64,000 nt of DNA from Comamonas sp. SCN 65-56 (GCF_001724135.1 NZ_MEDS01000025.1:62001-126000), one strand, 5' to 3'; shown: positions 51,301 to 61,915, counted from the first letter of the stretch. Program-made: numbers and translations. Notes: generated by a model from the letters alone, not told the origin.

Positions 51301-51839
51301 TGAAAGGCGATTCAACACAGTCTCTCAAACTTCACGTCGGGTGCGCGGATCTGCGCCTGGACGGGTTCATCAATATCGATTGCCGCCCTACCCCTGCCAC
51401 CGATCTGGTAGCACCGGCATGGGGCATTGCCGGGGTGGCGGGTGGCACCGTCGGTTTCATTTACTCACGGCACATGCTCGAACACCTCGACCCTGAAAAT
51501 GCACGAAGAACACTCCAGCATTGGCTTGCACTGCTGGAGCCTGGTGGCACGGTCAATGTCATCGTGCCGGACATCGAATTCCACGCACGGCAGCTTCTGG
51601 GGCTAACCCACAGTGTCTTGCCTGACCAAGAGCAGCACGCATTCGCCGGCTTCTGGGGTTGGCGCGACGTAGCGCGCGGAGGTGATCGAGAGGATGCCCA
51701 CCGATGGGGTTACACGCAAAAGACGTTAACCGCCGAGTTGATGCAGGCGGGCTTCGTCGGCGTCTACCGGCGTACCGTGGGCGCGGACACTAACCCTTGG
51801 CACCTTAATCTTTGCGCCAGCAAAGCAACGTCAGATTGA
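51301..51839 (+). CDS. SAM-dependent methyltransferase (class I, small)
   Basis: LKLHVGCADLRLDGFINIDCRP..GFIYSRHMLEHLDPENARRTLQHWLALLEPGGTVNVIVPDIE. Start codon GTG at 51301. Confidence 0.85.
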
Positions 51840-51900
51840 TCGCCTTGATGACCGTCCTCGCCAGCAGAACCCCCTGACTTCTGATCGGGAATCATCATCA

Positions 51901-53043
51901 TCAAAAAACCGCTTCCACCACCGCCCGCACCCGCTCACGCTGCCCCTGGGCCATCCCCGCAAAAAACGGCAGCCCCAGCAGTGTCTGCGCCAAATCCTCC
52001 GCGCAGGGCGTGGGCAGGCGCACCGTGTCGCCGGGCAGCGCCTGCATTTGGCTGAGCAGCGGCTGGTACCAGCGCCGCGTCATGAGCCGTGCCTGGGCGC
52101 AGGCGGCTTCCAGGGCGTTGCGCGTGGCGGCGTCGGGCAGGCGGGCGCAGAGGGTGGTGGGGGCCATCAAGGGTGCGTCGCAGGCCGGGGTTTGCCAGCG
52201 CAGGCGCGCGCCGCTGGCGGCGTTCAATATTTGAATCAAATCAGCCTCAAGCGCTTGCCTGGCTTGCGCACCACACTCCCATTTTGAAAGTGACACCAGG
52301 CCAATCGCGGCGTGGTATTCGCTCATCTTGGCGTTGCTGCCCACGCTGGCCAGAGCGCCCGGGGGTACGCTGGCGGCGGGGTTCAGGTTGATGCCGAAAT
52401 TGGAGAGCTGGCGCACGCGCTCGGCCAGGCCCGGGCGGGTGGAGACGACCAGACCGCCCTCGCCGGCAGGCAGGCTTTTGGTGGTGTGCAGGCTGAAGAC
52501 CAGCGTGCCGCCGGTCCCCTGCAACCACTGGCTGCCATACGCTGCAGCGGCGTCGATCACCACGGGCAGGCCGCTGCCCTGCTCGAACTGCTGCCACGCT
52601 GCCATGTCGTGCGGCATGCCGAAGGCGGCCACGGGCAGCACGGCGTCGATGCGGGTGCGCTGGCAGGCATCGCGGGCAATGGCGGGTGTGAGCAGCCAGC
52701 TGTGCGCGTCCACGTCGGCCAGCACCGGAATGGCGCCTGCGCGCACCACGGCGGTAGCGGTGGCAACGAAGGTGAAGGCCGGGATCAGCACGCGTGCGCC
52801 CGGGGGCAGGCCCAGCGCCTGCAGCACCAGCTCCAGTCCGAGCGTGGCGTTGGCTACGGTGGTGAGCTGGCTTTGCGGCAAGGCAAAGCGGCGGGCGAAG
52901 GCGGCTTCCAGCTCCAGCACCAGCGGGCCGAAGTTCGAATACTGGTGCGCCGCGTGCATGCGCTGCAGATAGGGCAGCAGCTCCTCGGGGCTGGGCATGT
53001 CGGGCACCAGCAGGGGGATCCACTCTGGCACGGCGGCGCTCAC
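51901..53043 (-). CDS. DegT/DnrJ/EryC1/StrS family aminotransferase
   Basis: YSNFGPLVLELEAAFARRFAL..VIPAFTFVATATAVVRAGAIPVLADVD..VVIDAAAAYGSQW..FSLHTTKSLPAGEGGLVVS. GTG start overlapping the upstream TGA. Confidence 0.92.
   Translation of the reverse strand: MSAAVPEWIPLLVPDMPSPEELLPYLQRMHAAHQYSNFGPLVLELEAAFARRFALPQSQLTTVANATLGLELVLQALGLPPGARVLIPAFTFVATATAVVRAGAIPVLADVDAHSWLLTPAIARDACQRTRIDAVLPVAAFGMPHDMAAWQQFEQGSGLPVVIDAAAAYGSQWLQGTGGTLVFSLHTTKSLPAGEGGLVVSTRPGLAERVRQLSNFGINLNPAASVPPGALASVGSNAKMSEYHAAIGLVSLSKWECGAQARQALEADLIQILNAASGARLRWQTPACDAPLMAPTTLCARLPDAATRNALEAACAQARLMTRRWYQPLLSQMQALPGDTVRLPTPCAEDLAQTLLGLPFFAGMAQGQRERVRAVVEAVF
52231..52290. repeat. Dispersed palindromic repeat copy 5 (inside DegT aminotransferase, in frame)
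   Basis: Reverse strand TGCGCAAGCCAGGCAAGCGCTTGAGGCTGATTTGATTC. Confidence 0.5.
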
Positions 53044-54689
53044 TCGGGGGCTTCCACGGCTGCGAGCTGCGCTGACAGATCGTCTGCCACGCTGCGGCTT
53101 TGGCGGTTGCCGCGCAGGTAGTTAAGCCACATCAGGCGGTAGGCTACTTCCAGCTCGCCGGTACGCGCGGCATAGTCCATGAGCACGCTGCGCTGCAGCT
53201 GCGCGCGGGTTGCATAGCGCAGGGCGCTCAGGCGATCGGGGTCGTCCATGAAGGCCAGGGCGCGCTGCACGTAGCAGTCTTCATCAGGTGCCACCCATTC
53301 GGGCCAGCCCAGGCCTTGGAGCATGCGGGCGGTGGAGGCATCCACACCGCGCTCGGCATTGAGGGAGACGATGGGCAGGCCCATCCACAGCGCATGCAGC
53401 GTGGTGGTGCCACCGGAGACGGGGGATGTATCCAAAGCCACATCGGCCACATGGCCTAGTTCCATGAACTGGTTGAGCGGCTGCTGATGCATCACGAACA
53501 CGCGCTCGAGCGGCATGCCCGCAGCCTCCACGCGGGGCTGCATGTTGGCTTGCGCGGCCTCGGCGGTGCGCTCCTTGACCATGATGACCAGGCGCGCGTC
53601 GGTACGCGCATGCAGGATGCGCGCCCACAGGCGCAGCATGGCATCGGTGATTTTGGCCGAGCTGTTGAGTGATATCAGTGTGGGATAGCCGTTCTTGAGC
53701 AGCGGTGGCTCTTCGCACAACGGTGCGTAGGCGGGCGGCGCGTAGCTGGCCATGCCAGCGACGCGAAACAGCGTCTCGTCGTAATACTTTTCATGCCCGG
53801 CTGGAGCAATCCCGTAGTCGACGATGCGGTAGTCCATCGCCTTCATGCCCAGCGGCAACATGAAGCCCAGCCAGGTGACCTGCACCGGCGCGGCGCGGCG
53901 CGCAAAGGTGAGCAGGCGGTGGCCTGCGGTATGGCCGGAGAGATCTACCAGGATATCGATTCCATCGGCGCGGATCTGCGTGCACAGGTCCTCATCGCTG
54001 ACTTTGATGACGTCGTGCCAATGCGCCACGAAGCGCTGCAGCTCAGCGGTATAGGCGTCGTGCCGACCGCTGGAATACACATGGATTTCCACGTTGTCCG
54101 GGTTGTGGTGCTCAAGCACCGGCCGCATGAAGAAGGCGATGGAATGCTCGCGAAAGTCGGCCGTGACATAGCCCACCTTCAGGCGCTTGCGCGGATCACG
54201 ATTGCGCACCACGAGCGGCCTGGCCTTGCGCGTGAGCGGGTCGGCAAAGCGCCGGCCCCAGTCGCGGTAGACCTGCAGCGCGTTCATCGGATCGCGGTCG
54301 GTGTGCGCGCGGATGTAGGCGCGCATGGCCCAGATATAGCTTTGCTGGCTGCGCCTGGCGACCTGGTCGATGAGCTCGCAGGCGCGTTCGCGCTGGCCCA
54401 GGCTGTAGTAGGTGAACGCCAGCGCGTGCTGGGCTTCCAGCAGGTTGGGCTGCAGCGCCAGCGCCGTCTCGAGCGCCGGCAAGGCCTGCGCGAAGTTGTC
54501 CATCTTGATGTAGATGCGCCCCACCCGCGCCCAGATGTCGGCACGCTGCGGATCGATGGCGAGTGCCGAGGTGTATTGGGTCAGCGCGGCGACGAGGTTC
54601 TGGCTGCGATCGGCCTCGTCGGCCAAGTGCATGTTGATCAGCAGATCGGCTTCGTCGTCAAGGTTCAGGGTGTTGCTCTGTGCGGCCAT
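53040..54689 (-). CDS. TPR-containing O-GlcNAc transferase-like (GT41/SPINDLY) protein
   Basis: N-terminal TPRs; KVGYVTADFREHSIAFFMRPVLEHH, DILVDLSGHTAGHRLLTFARRAAPVQVTWLGF, DTSPVSGGTTTLHALWMGLPIVSLNAERGVDAS. Start MAAQSNTLNL at 54689. Confidence 0.93.
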   Translation of the reverse strand: MAAQSNTLNLDDEADLLINMHLADEADRSQNLVAALTQYTSALAIDPQRADIWARVGRIYIKMDNFAQALPALETALALQPNLLEAQHALAFTYYSLGQRERACELIDQVARRSQQSYIWAMRAYIRAHTDRDPMNALQVYRDWGRRFADPLTRKARPLVVRNRDPRKRLKVGYVTADFREHSIAFFMRPVLEHHNPDNVEIHVYSSGRHDAYTAELQRFVAHWHDVIKVSDEDLCTQIRADGIDILVDLSGHTAGHRLLTFARRAAPVQVTWLGFMLPLGMKAMDYRIVDYGIAPAGHEKYYDETLFRVAGMASYAPPAYAPLCEEPPLLKNGYPTLISLNSSAKITDAMLRLWARILHARTDARLVIMVKERTAEAAQANMQPRVEAAGMPLERVFVMHQQPLNQFMELGHVADVALDTSPVSGGTTTLHALWMGLPIVSLNAERGVDASTARMLQGLGWPEWVAPDEDCYVQRALAFMDDPDRLSALRYATRAQLQRSVLMDYAARTGELEVAYRLMWLNYLRGNRQSRSVADDLSAQLAAVEAPE

Positions 54690-54872
54690 GCGTGCGTTCC
54701 ATCCGGTGCGCAGACGCCCCCAGGACGCCTTGTTGCCGAATGCTAACCTGCACGCGCGGCGCGAAAAGCCGGAGATATGCACCCTTGGGCGGGTATCCGG
54801 CGTCTTGCGCGGCCTGGCGCACGGGCCTGTGCACTACAGTGCCGTCAATCCTCCGGTATTGGTGACTCTTGG

Positions 54873-54920
54873 TTTGATAGCTAATGACGCAAAACATACA
54901 AGCGCTTCCGGCTGAAATGA
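54873..54920. repeat. Dispersed palindromic repeat copy 6 (overlaps start of MBL hydrolase)
   Basis: TTGATAGCTAATGACGCAAAACATACAAGCGCTTCCGGCTGAAATGA. Confidence 0.55.
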
Positions 54921-55810
54921 CCGTGTTTCAGCGCGGCTGGCTTTCGGCCAACAACATCCTTTTCACCGACGGGGGCGAGACGGCCGTCGTGGATACGGGC
55001 TACCACACCGATGCGGCAGAAACCGTGGCGCTGATGGAGCGGGCGCTGGGCGAGCGTCCGTTGGAGCGCATTCTCAACACGCATCTGCACAGCGACCACT
55101 GCGGTGGCAATGCCGCGCTGCAGGCGCACTGGCCCGGTGCGCAGACCGCCATTCCGCCGGGGCAATGGGCGCAGGTGCGCGACTGGGACCCGGTGGCGCT
55201 CTCCTACGAGCCCACCGGGCAGTTCTGCCCGCGCTTTCGCGTCGATGGCGTTTTGGAACCTGGCACTGTGACTGACTTGGGTGGTCGCAGCTGGCAGATT
55301 CACGCCGCACCGGGGCACGACCCGCATGCGGTGGTGCTGTTTCAGCCCGATCTGCGTTTGTTGATCTCCGGCGACGCGCTGTGGGAGAACGGCTTTGGCG
55401 TGGTGTTTCCCGAGCTCGAGGGCGAGCACGCCTTCGAACAGGTCGCCGCCACGCTGGATCTGATTGCATCACTGGCGCCAACCACCGTCATTCCGGGCCA
55501 TGGCATGGTGTTTGATGACGTTCCCGGTGCACTGGTGCGCGCCCGCGCGCGCCTGGCGGGCTTTGAGGCCGACCCCGTCAAGCACGCGCTGCATGCCGCC
55601 AAGGTGCTGCTCAAGTACAAGCTGATCGAATGGCGCAGCCAGCCGCTGGAAGATGCCTACGCTTGGCTCTCGCGCACCGCCTATTTCCAGCGCGTGCACC
55701 AGCGCTTCTTTGGTACTGCCGACCGGCGTGCGTGGTTCGACCAGCTGGTGCAGTCGCTGGCCCAGTCGGGCGCATTGCGGCTGCAAGACGGCGTGCTGCT
55801 CGACGTCTGA
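54884..55810 (+). CDS. MBL-fold metallo-hydrolase
   Basis: NTHLHSDHCGGNAALQAHW (HxHxDH), VIPGHG. Confidence 0.92.
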   Translation: MTQNIQALPAEMTVFQRGWLSANNILFTDGGETAVVDTGYHTDAAETVALMERALGERPLERILNTHLHSDHCGGNAALQAHWPGAQTAIPPGQWAQVRDWDPVALSYEPTGQFCPRFRVDGVLEPGTVTDLGGRSWQIHAAPGHDPHAVVLFQPDLRLLISGDALWENGFGVVFPELEGEHAFEQVAATLDLIASLAPTTVIPGHGMVFDDVPGALVRARARLAGFEADPVKHALHAAKVLLKYKLIEWRSQPLEDAYAWLSRTAYFQRVHQRFFGTADRRAWFDQLVQSLAQSGALRLQDGVLLDV

Positions 55811-55929
55811 GCGCCGGCGCGCCCGGTCGCGGCACGCCACCGTCTTTCGTATCGCCGCCGCAACAGCCACGGCGCGCAAGCCCTTGCAATCCCCGGGTTT
55901 TCCCTTGGTTTGTCCAAATTTTCATTGAA

Positions 55930-55944
55930 TGCGAATGATTCTCA
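55930..55944. promoter_or_regulatory. Predicted Fur box upstream of TonB-dependent receptor
   Basis: TGCGAAT-G-ATTCTCA, 12/15 match to TGATAATnATTATCA 7-1-7 pattern. Confidence 0.65.
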
Positions 55945-55976
55945 CTGATAATCCACACCGTTTTTGTTTGTAACCA

Positions 55977-58331
55977 TTGCTCCATCCCATGCCAGCCCAG
56001 TCCTCCATCTTTCGTCCTTCCAGCCTGCGCCTGGCCACCAGCGTGGCTGCCAGCCTGTCCGCCGCCGCCCTGCTGCCACTGGCCGCGCAGGCGCAGAGCC
56101 AGCCCGCCGCCGCCAGCGGCACCGCGCTGCCCACGGTGACGGTCAAGGAAGAAGCCATCGACCCCAACCCGAACGCCGAAGTCGGCGCGCCCTACAAGGC
56201 CAAGACTTCGGCTGATTCGCGCCACACCAAGCCGCTGGCGGAAATCCCGCAGACCATCTCGGTGATCACCGGCGCGGAGATCCAAGATGCCGGCCACACC
56301 GATCTGAAACAGATTCTGGCAACCCAGCCCGGCATTACGCTGGGCACGGGCGAGAACGGCAATGCCTTTGGCGACCGCTACATCATCCGCGGCCAGGAAG
56401 CGCGCTCGGACGTGTTCGTCGATGGTCTGCGCGACCCGGGCATGACGACGCGCGAGAGCTTTGCCATCGAGCAGCTTGAGATCACCAAGGGTCCGAGCTC
56501 CAGCTTCGCCGGGCGCGGCTCGGCCGGTGGCGCGATCAATGCGATCACCAAGCAGGCGACGACCGACCTGGATTTCACGCACATCAACGTGGGCGTGGGC
56601 ACCGACAAGCACTACCGCCTGACGGGCGACGCCAACCACGTCTTCTCCGACAGCTTTGCGCTGCGCGCCAACGCCCTGCTCGGCCGTGAGGACGTGCCTG
56701 GCCGCGGCCCGTCAAGCCGCAGCCGCGACGGTCTGGCACTCTCGGGCCTGTGGAAGGCGAACGAAGATCTGTCGGTCACGGTCGATTACTACGGCCTGCG
56801 CGCCAAGGACAAGCGGCCCGACCTGGGCTATTTCCTCGTCGGCACGCCGCCCAACCGCCATCCGGCCAGCAATGTGCCGCTGTACGCGCAGAACAACGAT
56901 TTCTTGAGTTCCGACGTGGACACGCTCACCGCACGCGTGAACTGGCAGATCAACCCCGACGTGAAGCTCACCAGCCTGACGCGCTACGGTCAGTCGCAGA
57001 ACGGCTACGGAACCACCGGTGCATCGATGGGCAGCATCGTCGATGCCGGTGGCAACCACCTATACGACGCGATCAAGCTCGACGGCGGTCACACGGGCTG
57101 GCAGGACGTGAAGTATTTCGCGCACCAGAGCAACATCCGCTGGGATGCGGACCTGGCGGGCATGATGCACGCCTTCATCTTCGGCTTTGAGTACACCGAC
57201 CACAAGGTGATCTCAGGCAACTACAAGGTGAGCAATACGGCGGCAACCAACTGCCTGTCGCCCGGGCGCGGCGGCGGCGTGAGCGGTGCCTGGTGCCTCA
57301 CCGGCGTCGACGGCGCACTGGTGACGGGTGATGCGGGAAGTTTCCTCGGGCGCGACTACACCCGCCAGACCTGGACGCGCGACTGGCGCGTGAAGACCAC
57401 CTCGCTGTACGCGATGGACACGGTCGATCTGAACGAGCGCTGGACAGTATTCGGCGGCGTGCGCGCCGATCACTACAAGCTCACCATGCTGACGCAGAAC
57501 AACACCACCGGCGCCGACACGGGCGACTACGGCTTCAGCGACACGCTGGCCAACGGCCACCTGGGCGTGAGCTACAAGCTGAGCGCGCAAGGCATGGTGT
57601 ATGCCAGCATCGGCACCGCGCAGGACATCAATGGCGGCGAGCCCGACACCGGCACCAGCAGCGGCTATGGCGGCCTGGTCATCCACGACGGCAGCGCGGC
57701 CGGCGCCAAGCCGGAAAGCTCGGTCAACCTGGAGATCGGCACCAAATGGAACTTGCTAGACGACAAGCTGCTGGCGACTGCCGCCGTGTTCCAGACCACC
57801 AAGCGCGACGTGATGGAAGGTGCGGACTACGACACCATCGGCACCTTCAACACCGGCAAGAACCGTGTGCGCGGCATCGAGCTGGGGCTGGTGGGCAACG
57901 TCACGCCGCGCCTGCAACTGCAAGCGGGTCTGGCGCTGATGCAATCGCGCGTGCTGGCCTCGGCCACGGCGGCGAACGTCGGCAACCCACTGTCCAACTT
58001 CGCCAACCGCAGCGCGGTGCTGGTCGGCAAATACCAACTCACACCGCAACTGTCGATCGGCGCGGGCGCACGCTATGAAAGCGGGCGCTGCGGCGGCCAG
58101 CCTGATACCGGCGCCGGGTTCAACGCCCAGGGCTATTGCTCGCAACCGGTCCCGGGCTACAGCAGCTACGACCTGTTCGCGGCCTACCGCTTCAACAAGC
58201 ACGCGACGCTGCGCCTGAATGTGCTCAACGCGACCAACAAGGATTACTTCACCGCCGTCTACCGTTCGGGCGCCTTCCTGTACAAGGGCGACAGCCGCGC
58301 AATTCGCGTGACGCTGGACATCGAGCTGTAA
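55977..58331 (+). CDS. TonB-dependent siderophore receptor (catecholate-type/Fiu-like)
   Basis: PLAEIPQTISVITGAEIQDAGHTDLKQILATQPGITLGTGENGNAFGDRYIIRGQEARSDVFVDGLRDPGMTTRESFAIEQLEITKGPSSSFAGRGSAGGAINAITKQ; C-terminal beta-barrel end. Initiator may be the second ATG (MPAQSS). Confidence 0.93.
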   Translation: MLHPMPAQSSIFRPSSLRLATSVAASLSAAALLPLAAQAQSQPAAASGTALPTVTVKEEAIDPNPNAEVGAPYKAKTSADSRHTKPLAEIPQTISVITGAEIQDAGHTDLKQILATQPGITLGTGENGNAFGDRYIIRGQEARSDVFVDGLRDPGMTTRESFAIEQLEITKGPSSSFAGRGSAGGAINAITKQATTDLDFTHINVGVGTDKHYRLTGDANHVFSDSFALRANALLGREDVPGRGPSSRSRDGLALSGLWKANEDLSVTVDYYGLRAKDKRPDLGYFLVGTPPNRHPASNVPLYAQNNDFLSSDVDTLTARVNWQINPDVKLTSLTRYGQSQNGYGTTGASMGSIVDAGGNHLYDAIKLDGGHTGWQDVKYFAHQSNIRWDADLAGMMHAFIFGFEYTDHKVISGNYKVSNTAATNCLSPGRGGGVSGAWCLTGVDGALVTGDAGSFLGRDYTRQTWTRDWRVKTTSLYAMDTVDLNERWTVFGGVRADHYKLTMLTQNNTTGADTGDYGFSDTLANGHLGVSYKLSAQGMVYASIGTAQDINGGEPDTGTSSGYGGLVIHDGSAAGAKPESSVNLEIGTKWNLLDDKLLATAAVFQTTKRDVMEGADYDTIGTFNTGKNRVRGIELGLVGNVTPRLQLQAGLALMQSRVLASATAANVGNPLSNFANRSAVLVGKYQLTPQLSIGAGARYESGRCGGQPDTGAGFNAQGYCSQPVPGYSSYDLFAAYRFNKHATLRLNVLNATNKDYFTAVYRSGAFLYKGDSRAIRVTLDIEL

Positions 58332-58379
58332 GGCAGGAAGCCGTACGCATTGCGGGGGAATCCTGGTGGGGAACTCCCG

Positions 58380-58399
58380 GGAGCCTGTCCGCAGGCTCC
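58380..58399 (+). terminator. Hairpin after TonB receptor
   Basis: GGAGCCTG TCCG CAGGCTCC perfect stem followed by TAAAATTT. Confidence 0.6.
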
Positions 58400-58438
58400 T
58401 AAAATTTGCGCCTTTGCCACCCCCATTGAAAGCCCGCC

Positions 58439-60064
58439 ATGAAGGTCCATGAAGCCATCGCCCACACCCTGCACGAGGTGGGCGTCAAGGAGTTGTTCGG
58501 CCTGATCGGCGACGGCAATCTCTACATGGTGGACAGCTTCGTGCGCCAGGGCGCGGGGCGCTACATCCGCGCGGTGCACGAGGCGGGCGCGGTGCTGATG
58601 GCGCTGGGCTGGGCGCAGGTCACCGGCCGCATCGGCGTTGCAACGGTGACGCATGGCGGCGGCCTGACCAACGCGGTGACGCCGCTGGTGGAGGGCGTGA
58701 AATCGCGCACGCCCATGGTGCTGCTCGCCGGTGACACGCCGATGGAAGACCGTGAGCACCTGCAGAAGGTCAACCAGAGCGAGTTCGTCATCGCCACCGG
58801 CGCCGGGTTCGAGCAACTGCGCAGCCCGCGCACCGTGGCGCGGGACGTGGTGCGCGCGTTTCACCGCGCCTGGCTGGAACGGCGCCCCGTCGTGCTCAAC
58901 ATGCCGGTGGATTTCCAGTGGCAGGAGGCGACGCCGGAAAAAGTCTCGCTCAAATTCCCCGAGGTGCGCAGCGCCACCACCGCGAGCAACGACATGGACA
59001 ACGCCGTCGGCATCATCGCCTCCTCGCGCTTGCCGGTGGTGCTGGCCGGGCGCGGCGCGATGGCGCCCGAGGTACAGGCCGCCATCCGCCGTTTTGCCGC
59101 ACGCATCGAGGCGCCGCTCACCACCACGCTGCGCGGCAAGGATCTGTTTCAGGACGACGAATTCAACCTCGGCTTCTGCGGCACGCTGAGCAACCCGCTG
59201 GCGCTGGAGGTGCTGACGCAAAGCGATTGCATCATCGCCTTTGGCGCCAGCCTGAACAAATACACCGCGGCACTGGGCAGCCTGACGAGCAAGAAACGCA
59301 TCATCCAGATCAGCCCCTTCCCCGAGGACATCGGCCGTTATGCCGACTTCGAGGCCGGGCTGGTCGGCGATCTCGACCTGCTCGCCGACGCCATGGTGGC
59401 GCTGATGGACGAAGCGGAAATCCCCGGTTCGGGCTGCCGCAGCGACGAACTGCGTGAGCGCATCCGCGACTGGCAACCCGCCACCCGTGTGCGCGGCACG
59501 CCGCGCCCCGGCACGGTGGACGTGCTGCAGGCCTTGCAGGCGATCAACGCCGCGCTGCCACCCGAGCGCCTGTTCGCCACCGATGGCGGGCGCTTTGCGA
59601 TTGCCGCCTGGGCCGAGATCGACGTACAGACGCCGCGCCACTTCGTGCACACGCAGAGTTTTGCCGCGATTGGCCTGGGGCTGGGCGAGGCGATCGGCGC
59701 GGCGATCGCCGCCGAAGGCAAGCCCACGCTGCTGGTGGCGGGCGACGGCAGCTTCATGCTTTCAGGGTTGTCGGAGCTCACCACCGCGGTGCGCGAAAAG
59801 CTCGACCTGGTGATCGTCATCTGCAACGACGGCAGCTACGGCGCCGAGTACATCCAGTTCACCAAAAAGGACATGGACCCGTCGCTCTCGCTGCTCGATT
59901 GGCCCGATTTCGCCCCGGTGGCGCAGGCGCTGGGCATCCCGGCGGCCACCGTGAGCAGCAGCGCGGAGTTGGACGCCGCGATGGCGCAGCTCAAGGCGCG
60001 GGACCGCAGCCGGCCCTTTCTGATCGACATCAAGCTCGATCCGAAAGTGATGCCTGAGTTTTGA
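58439..60064 (+). CDS. Thiamine pyrophosphate-dependent enzyme (acetolactate synthase/benzoylformate decarboxylase-like)
   Basis: HEAGAVLMALGWAQVTGRIGVATVTHGGGLTNAVTPLVEG; TPP-binding VAGDGSFMLSGLSELTTAVREKLDLVIVICNDGSYG. Confidence 0.9.
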   Translation: MKVHEAIAHTLHEVGVKELFGLIGDGNLYMVDSFVRQGAGRYIRAVHEAGAVLMALGWAQVTGRIGVATVTHGGGLTNAVTPLVEGVKSRTPMVLLAGDTPMEDREHLQKVNQSEFVIATGAGFEQLRSPRTVARDVVRAFHRAWLERRPVVLNMPVDFQWQEATPEKVSLKFPEVRSATTASNDMDNAVGIIASSRLPVVLAGRGAMAPEVQAAIRRFAARIEAPLTTTLRGKDLFQDDEFNLGFCGTLSNPLALEVLTQSDCIIAFGASLNKYTAALGSLTSKKRIIQISPFPEDIGRYADFEAGLVGDLDLLADAMVALMDEAEIPGSGCRSDELRERIRDWQPATRVRGTPRPGTVDVLQALQAINAALPPERLFATDGGRFAIAAWAEIDVQTPRHFVHTQSFAAIGLGLGEAIGAAIAAEGKPTLLVAGDGSFMLSGLSELTTAVREKLDLVIVICNDGSYGAEYIQFTKKDMDPSLSLLDWPDFAPVAQALGIPAATVSSSAELDAAMAQLKARDRSRPFLIDIKLDPKVMPEF

Positions 60065-60115
60065 ACCAAATACCGGCTTTGCGCTTGCCCATCAAGCGTC
60101 AACAGCTATCAATTG
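60064..60115. repeat. Dispersed palindromic repeat copy 7 (5' of LldD-like gene)
   Basis: Reverse strand TTGATAGCTGTTGACGCTTGATGGGCAAGCGCAAAGCCGGTATTTGG. Confidence 0.6.
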
Positions 60116-60116
60116 C

Positions 60117-61211
60117 ATGGCAAACACAGAGCGCATTCCAGACGGCATCCACAACGCCATCGACTACGAATACCGCGCGCCCGAGGTGCTGGGCGCCCAG
60201 CGTTTTGCCTACATCGCCGGCGGCAGCGGCCTGGACGTGACGGTAGCCGCCAATCGCTCGGCGTTCGGGCGCTGGGCCAGCGTTCCCCGGCTGCTGCGCG
60301 ATGTGCGCGGTGGCCACTCCCGCCTGCAGCTCGCCGACATGGCGCTGCCCCACCCTTTTGTGCTGGCACCGGTGGCGCACGGCCTGCTGGCACACTCGCA
60401 GGCGGAACTCGCCACCGCGCGCGCCGCCGAGGCCACCGGCACCTGCCTCGTCGCCAGCACGCTGAGCTCACGCCCGCTGGAAGTGATTGCCGCGGCCGCC
60501 GGGCCGGCGCGCTGGTTTCAGCTCTATCTGCAGCCCGAGCGGGCGCACACGCTGGACCTGCTGGCGCGCGCCCAAGCCGCCGGGTATCGCGCCATCGTGC
60601 TGACGCTGGACGCCAGCCTGCAGCTGCCCAGCCGCAGTGCGCTGGCGAGCGGCTTCGTGCTGCCCGCCGACTGCGTGGCGGCCAACCTGGCGCGCTATCC
60701 ACAAGCGCCAACGCCGCAACCAGGCGAGGGGCAAAGCCGCATCTTCCAGGGCGCAATGCGCCATGCCCCCACCTGGGACGATCTGCGCTGGCTGCTCTCG
60801 GCCACGCACTTGCCGGTCTGGGTCAAGGGCGTGCTGCATGCCGAGGACGCGCGCCAGCTCAAGGCCGCGGGCGTGGCCGGCATCGTCGTCTCCAACCACG
60901 GCGGGCGCGGCCTGGACGGCAGCCCGGCCAGCCTCAGCATGCTGCCAGCCGTGCGCGCCGCAGTCGGCAAAGGCTATCCGGTGCTGATGGATGGCGGCGT
61001 GCGCAGCGGCCACGACGCCTTCAAGGCACTGGCGCTGGGCGCCAACGCGGTGCTCATCGGCCGACTGCAGCTCTACGCCCTGGCCGTCGCCGGCGCACTC
61101 GGCGTGGCGCACCTGCTGCAATTGCTGACCGAAGAGCTGCACGCCACCATGGCGCAGGCGGGTTGCGCCACCTTGTCCGACATCACCCCCGAGGCACTGC
61201 TGCCATGCTGA
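60117..61211 (+). CDS. Alpha-hydroxy-acid oxidizing FMN enzyme (LldD/glycolate oxidase family)
   Basis: [82 protein letters not shown]. Confidence 0.93.
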   Translation: MANTERIPDGIHNAIDYEYRAPEVLGAQRFAYIAGGSGLDVTVAANRSAFGRWASVPRLLRDVRGGHSRLQLADMALPHPFVLAPVAHGLLAHSQAELATARAAEATGTCLVASTLSSRPLEVIAAAAGPARWFQLYLQPERAHTLDLLARAQAAGYRAIVLTLDASLQLPSRSALASGFVLPADCVAANLARYPQAPTPQPGEGQSRIFQGAMRHAPTWDDLRWLLSATHLPVWVKGVLHAEDARQLKAAGVAGIVVSNHGGRGLDGSPASLSMLPAVRAAVGKGYPVLMDGGVRSGHDAFKALALGANAVLIGRLQLYALAVAGALGVAHLLQLLTEELHATMAQAGCATLSDITPEALLPC

Positions 61212-61888
61212 TTGCCATCGATCACGTCCTCACCGCGGCGCAGGTGGCGCAGTTTCGCGCCCAGCTCGACAGCGCGGATTGGCACGACGGCGCGCGCACC
61301 GCCGGCACCCTGGCCAAGACCGTCAAGCGCAATCAGCAGCTGCCCGACGGCAGCGAACTGGCCGTGCGCCTGGGCCGGCAGATCCTGCAGCGCCTGGCGG
61401 CCACACCGCTGTTCGTCAGCGCCGCCTTGCCGCGCACGATTTACCCACCCAAGTTCAACCGCTATGCGGACGGCGGCGAATACGGCGCGCATGTGGACAG
61501 CGCGTTGATGGTCTTGCCCGATTCCAGCCAGCAGATGCGCACCGATCTTTCCGCCACCCTGTTCCTGGCCGAGCCCGAGGACTACGACGGCGGCGTGCTG
61601 GAAGTCGATGGGCCGTTCGGCGTGCAGCAGGTCAAGCTCGCGGCCGGCGACATGGTGCTGTACCCGTCCAGCAGCCTGCACCGCGTAACGCCCGTCACCC
61701 GCGGTGCGCGCCTTGCCTCGTTCTTCTGGATCGAGAGCCTGGTGGCGGACGAGACCGAACGCAGCTTGCTGTTTGACCTGGACCAGAGCGTGCAACGGTT
61801 CACGCCACTGGTCGCACCCGATGACGCGCGGCTGGTGCAACTCAGCGGCGTCTATCACAACCTGCTCAGGCGCTGGGCCAGGCCCTGA
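61205..61888 (+). CDS. Fe(2+)-dependent PKHD-type hydroxylase (PiuC/YbiX-like)
   Basis: [93 protein letters not shown]. Confidence 0.93.
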   Translation: MLIAIDHVLTAAQVAQFRAQLDSADWHDGARTAGTLAKTVKRNQQLPDGSELAVRLGRQILQRLAATPLFVSAALPRTIYPPKFNRYADGGEYGAHVDSALMVLPDSSQQMRTDLSATLFLAEPEDYDGGVLEVDGPFGVQQVKLAAGDMVLYPSSSLHRVTPVTRGARLASFFWIESLVADETERSLLFDLDQSVQRFTPLVAPDDARLVQLSGVYHNLLRRWARP

Positions 61889-61915
61889 GCCTCGGCTCCC
61901 AAGCCGCGATTCGCG

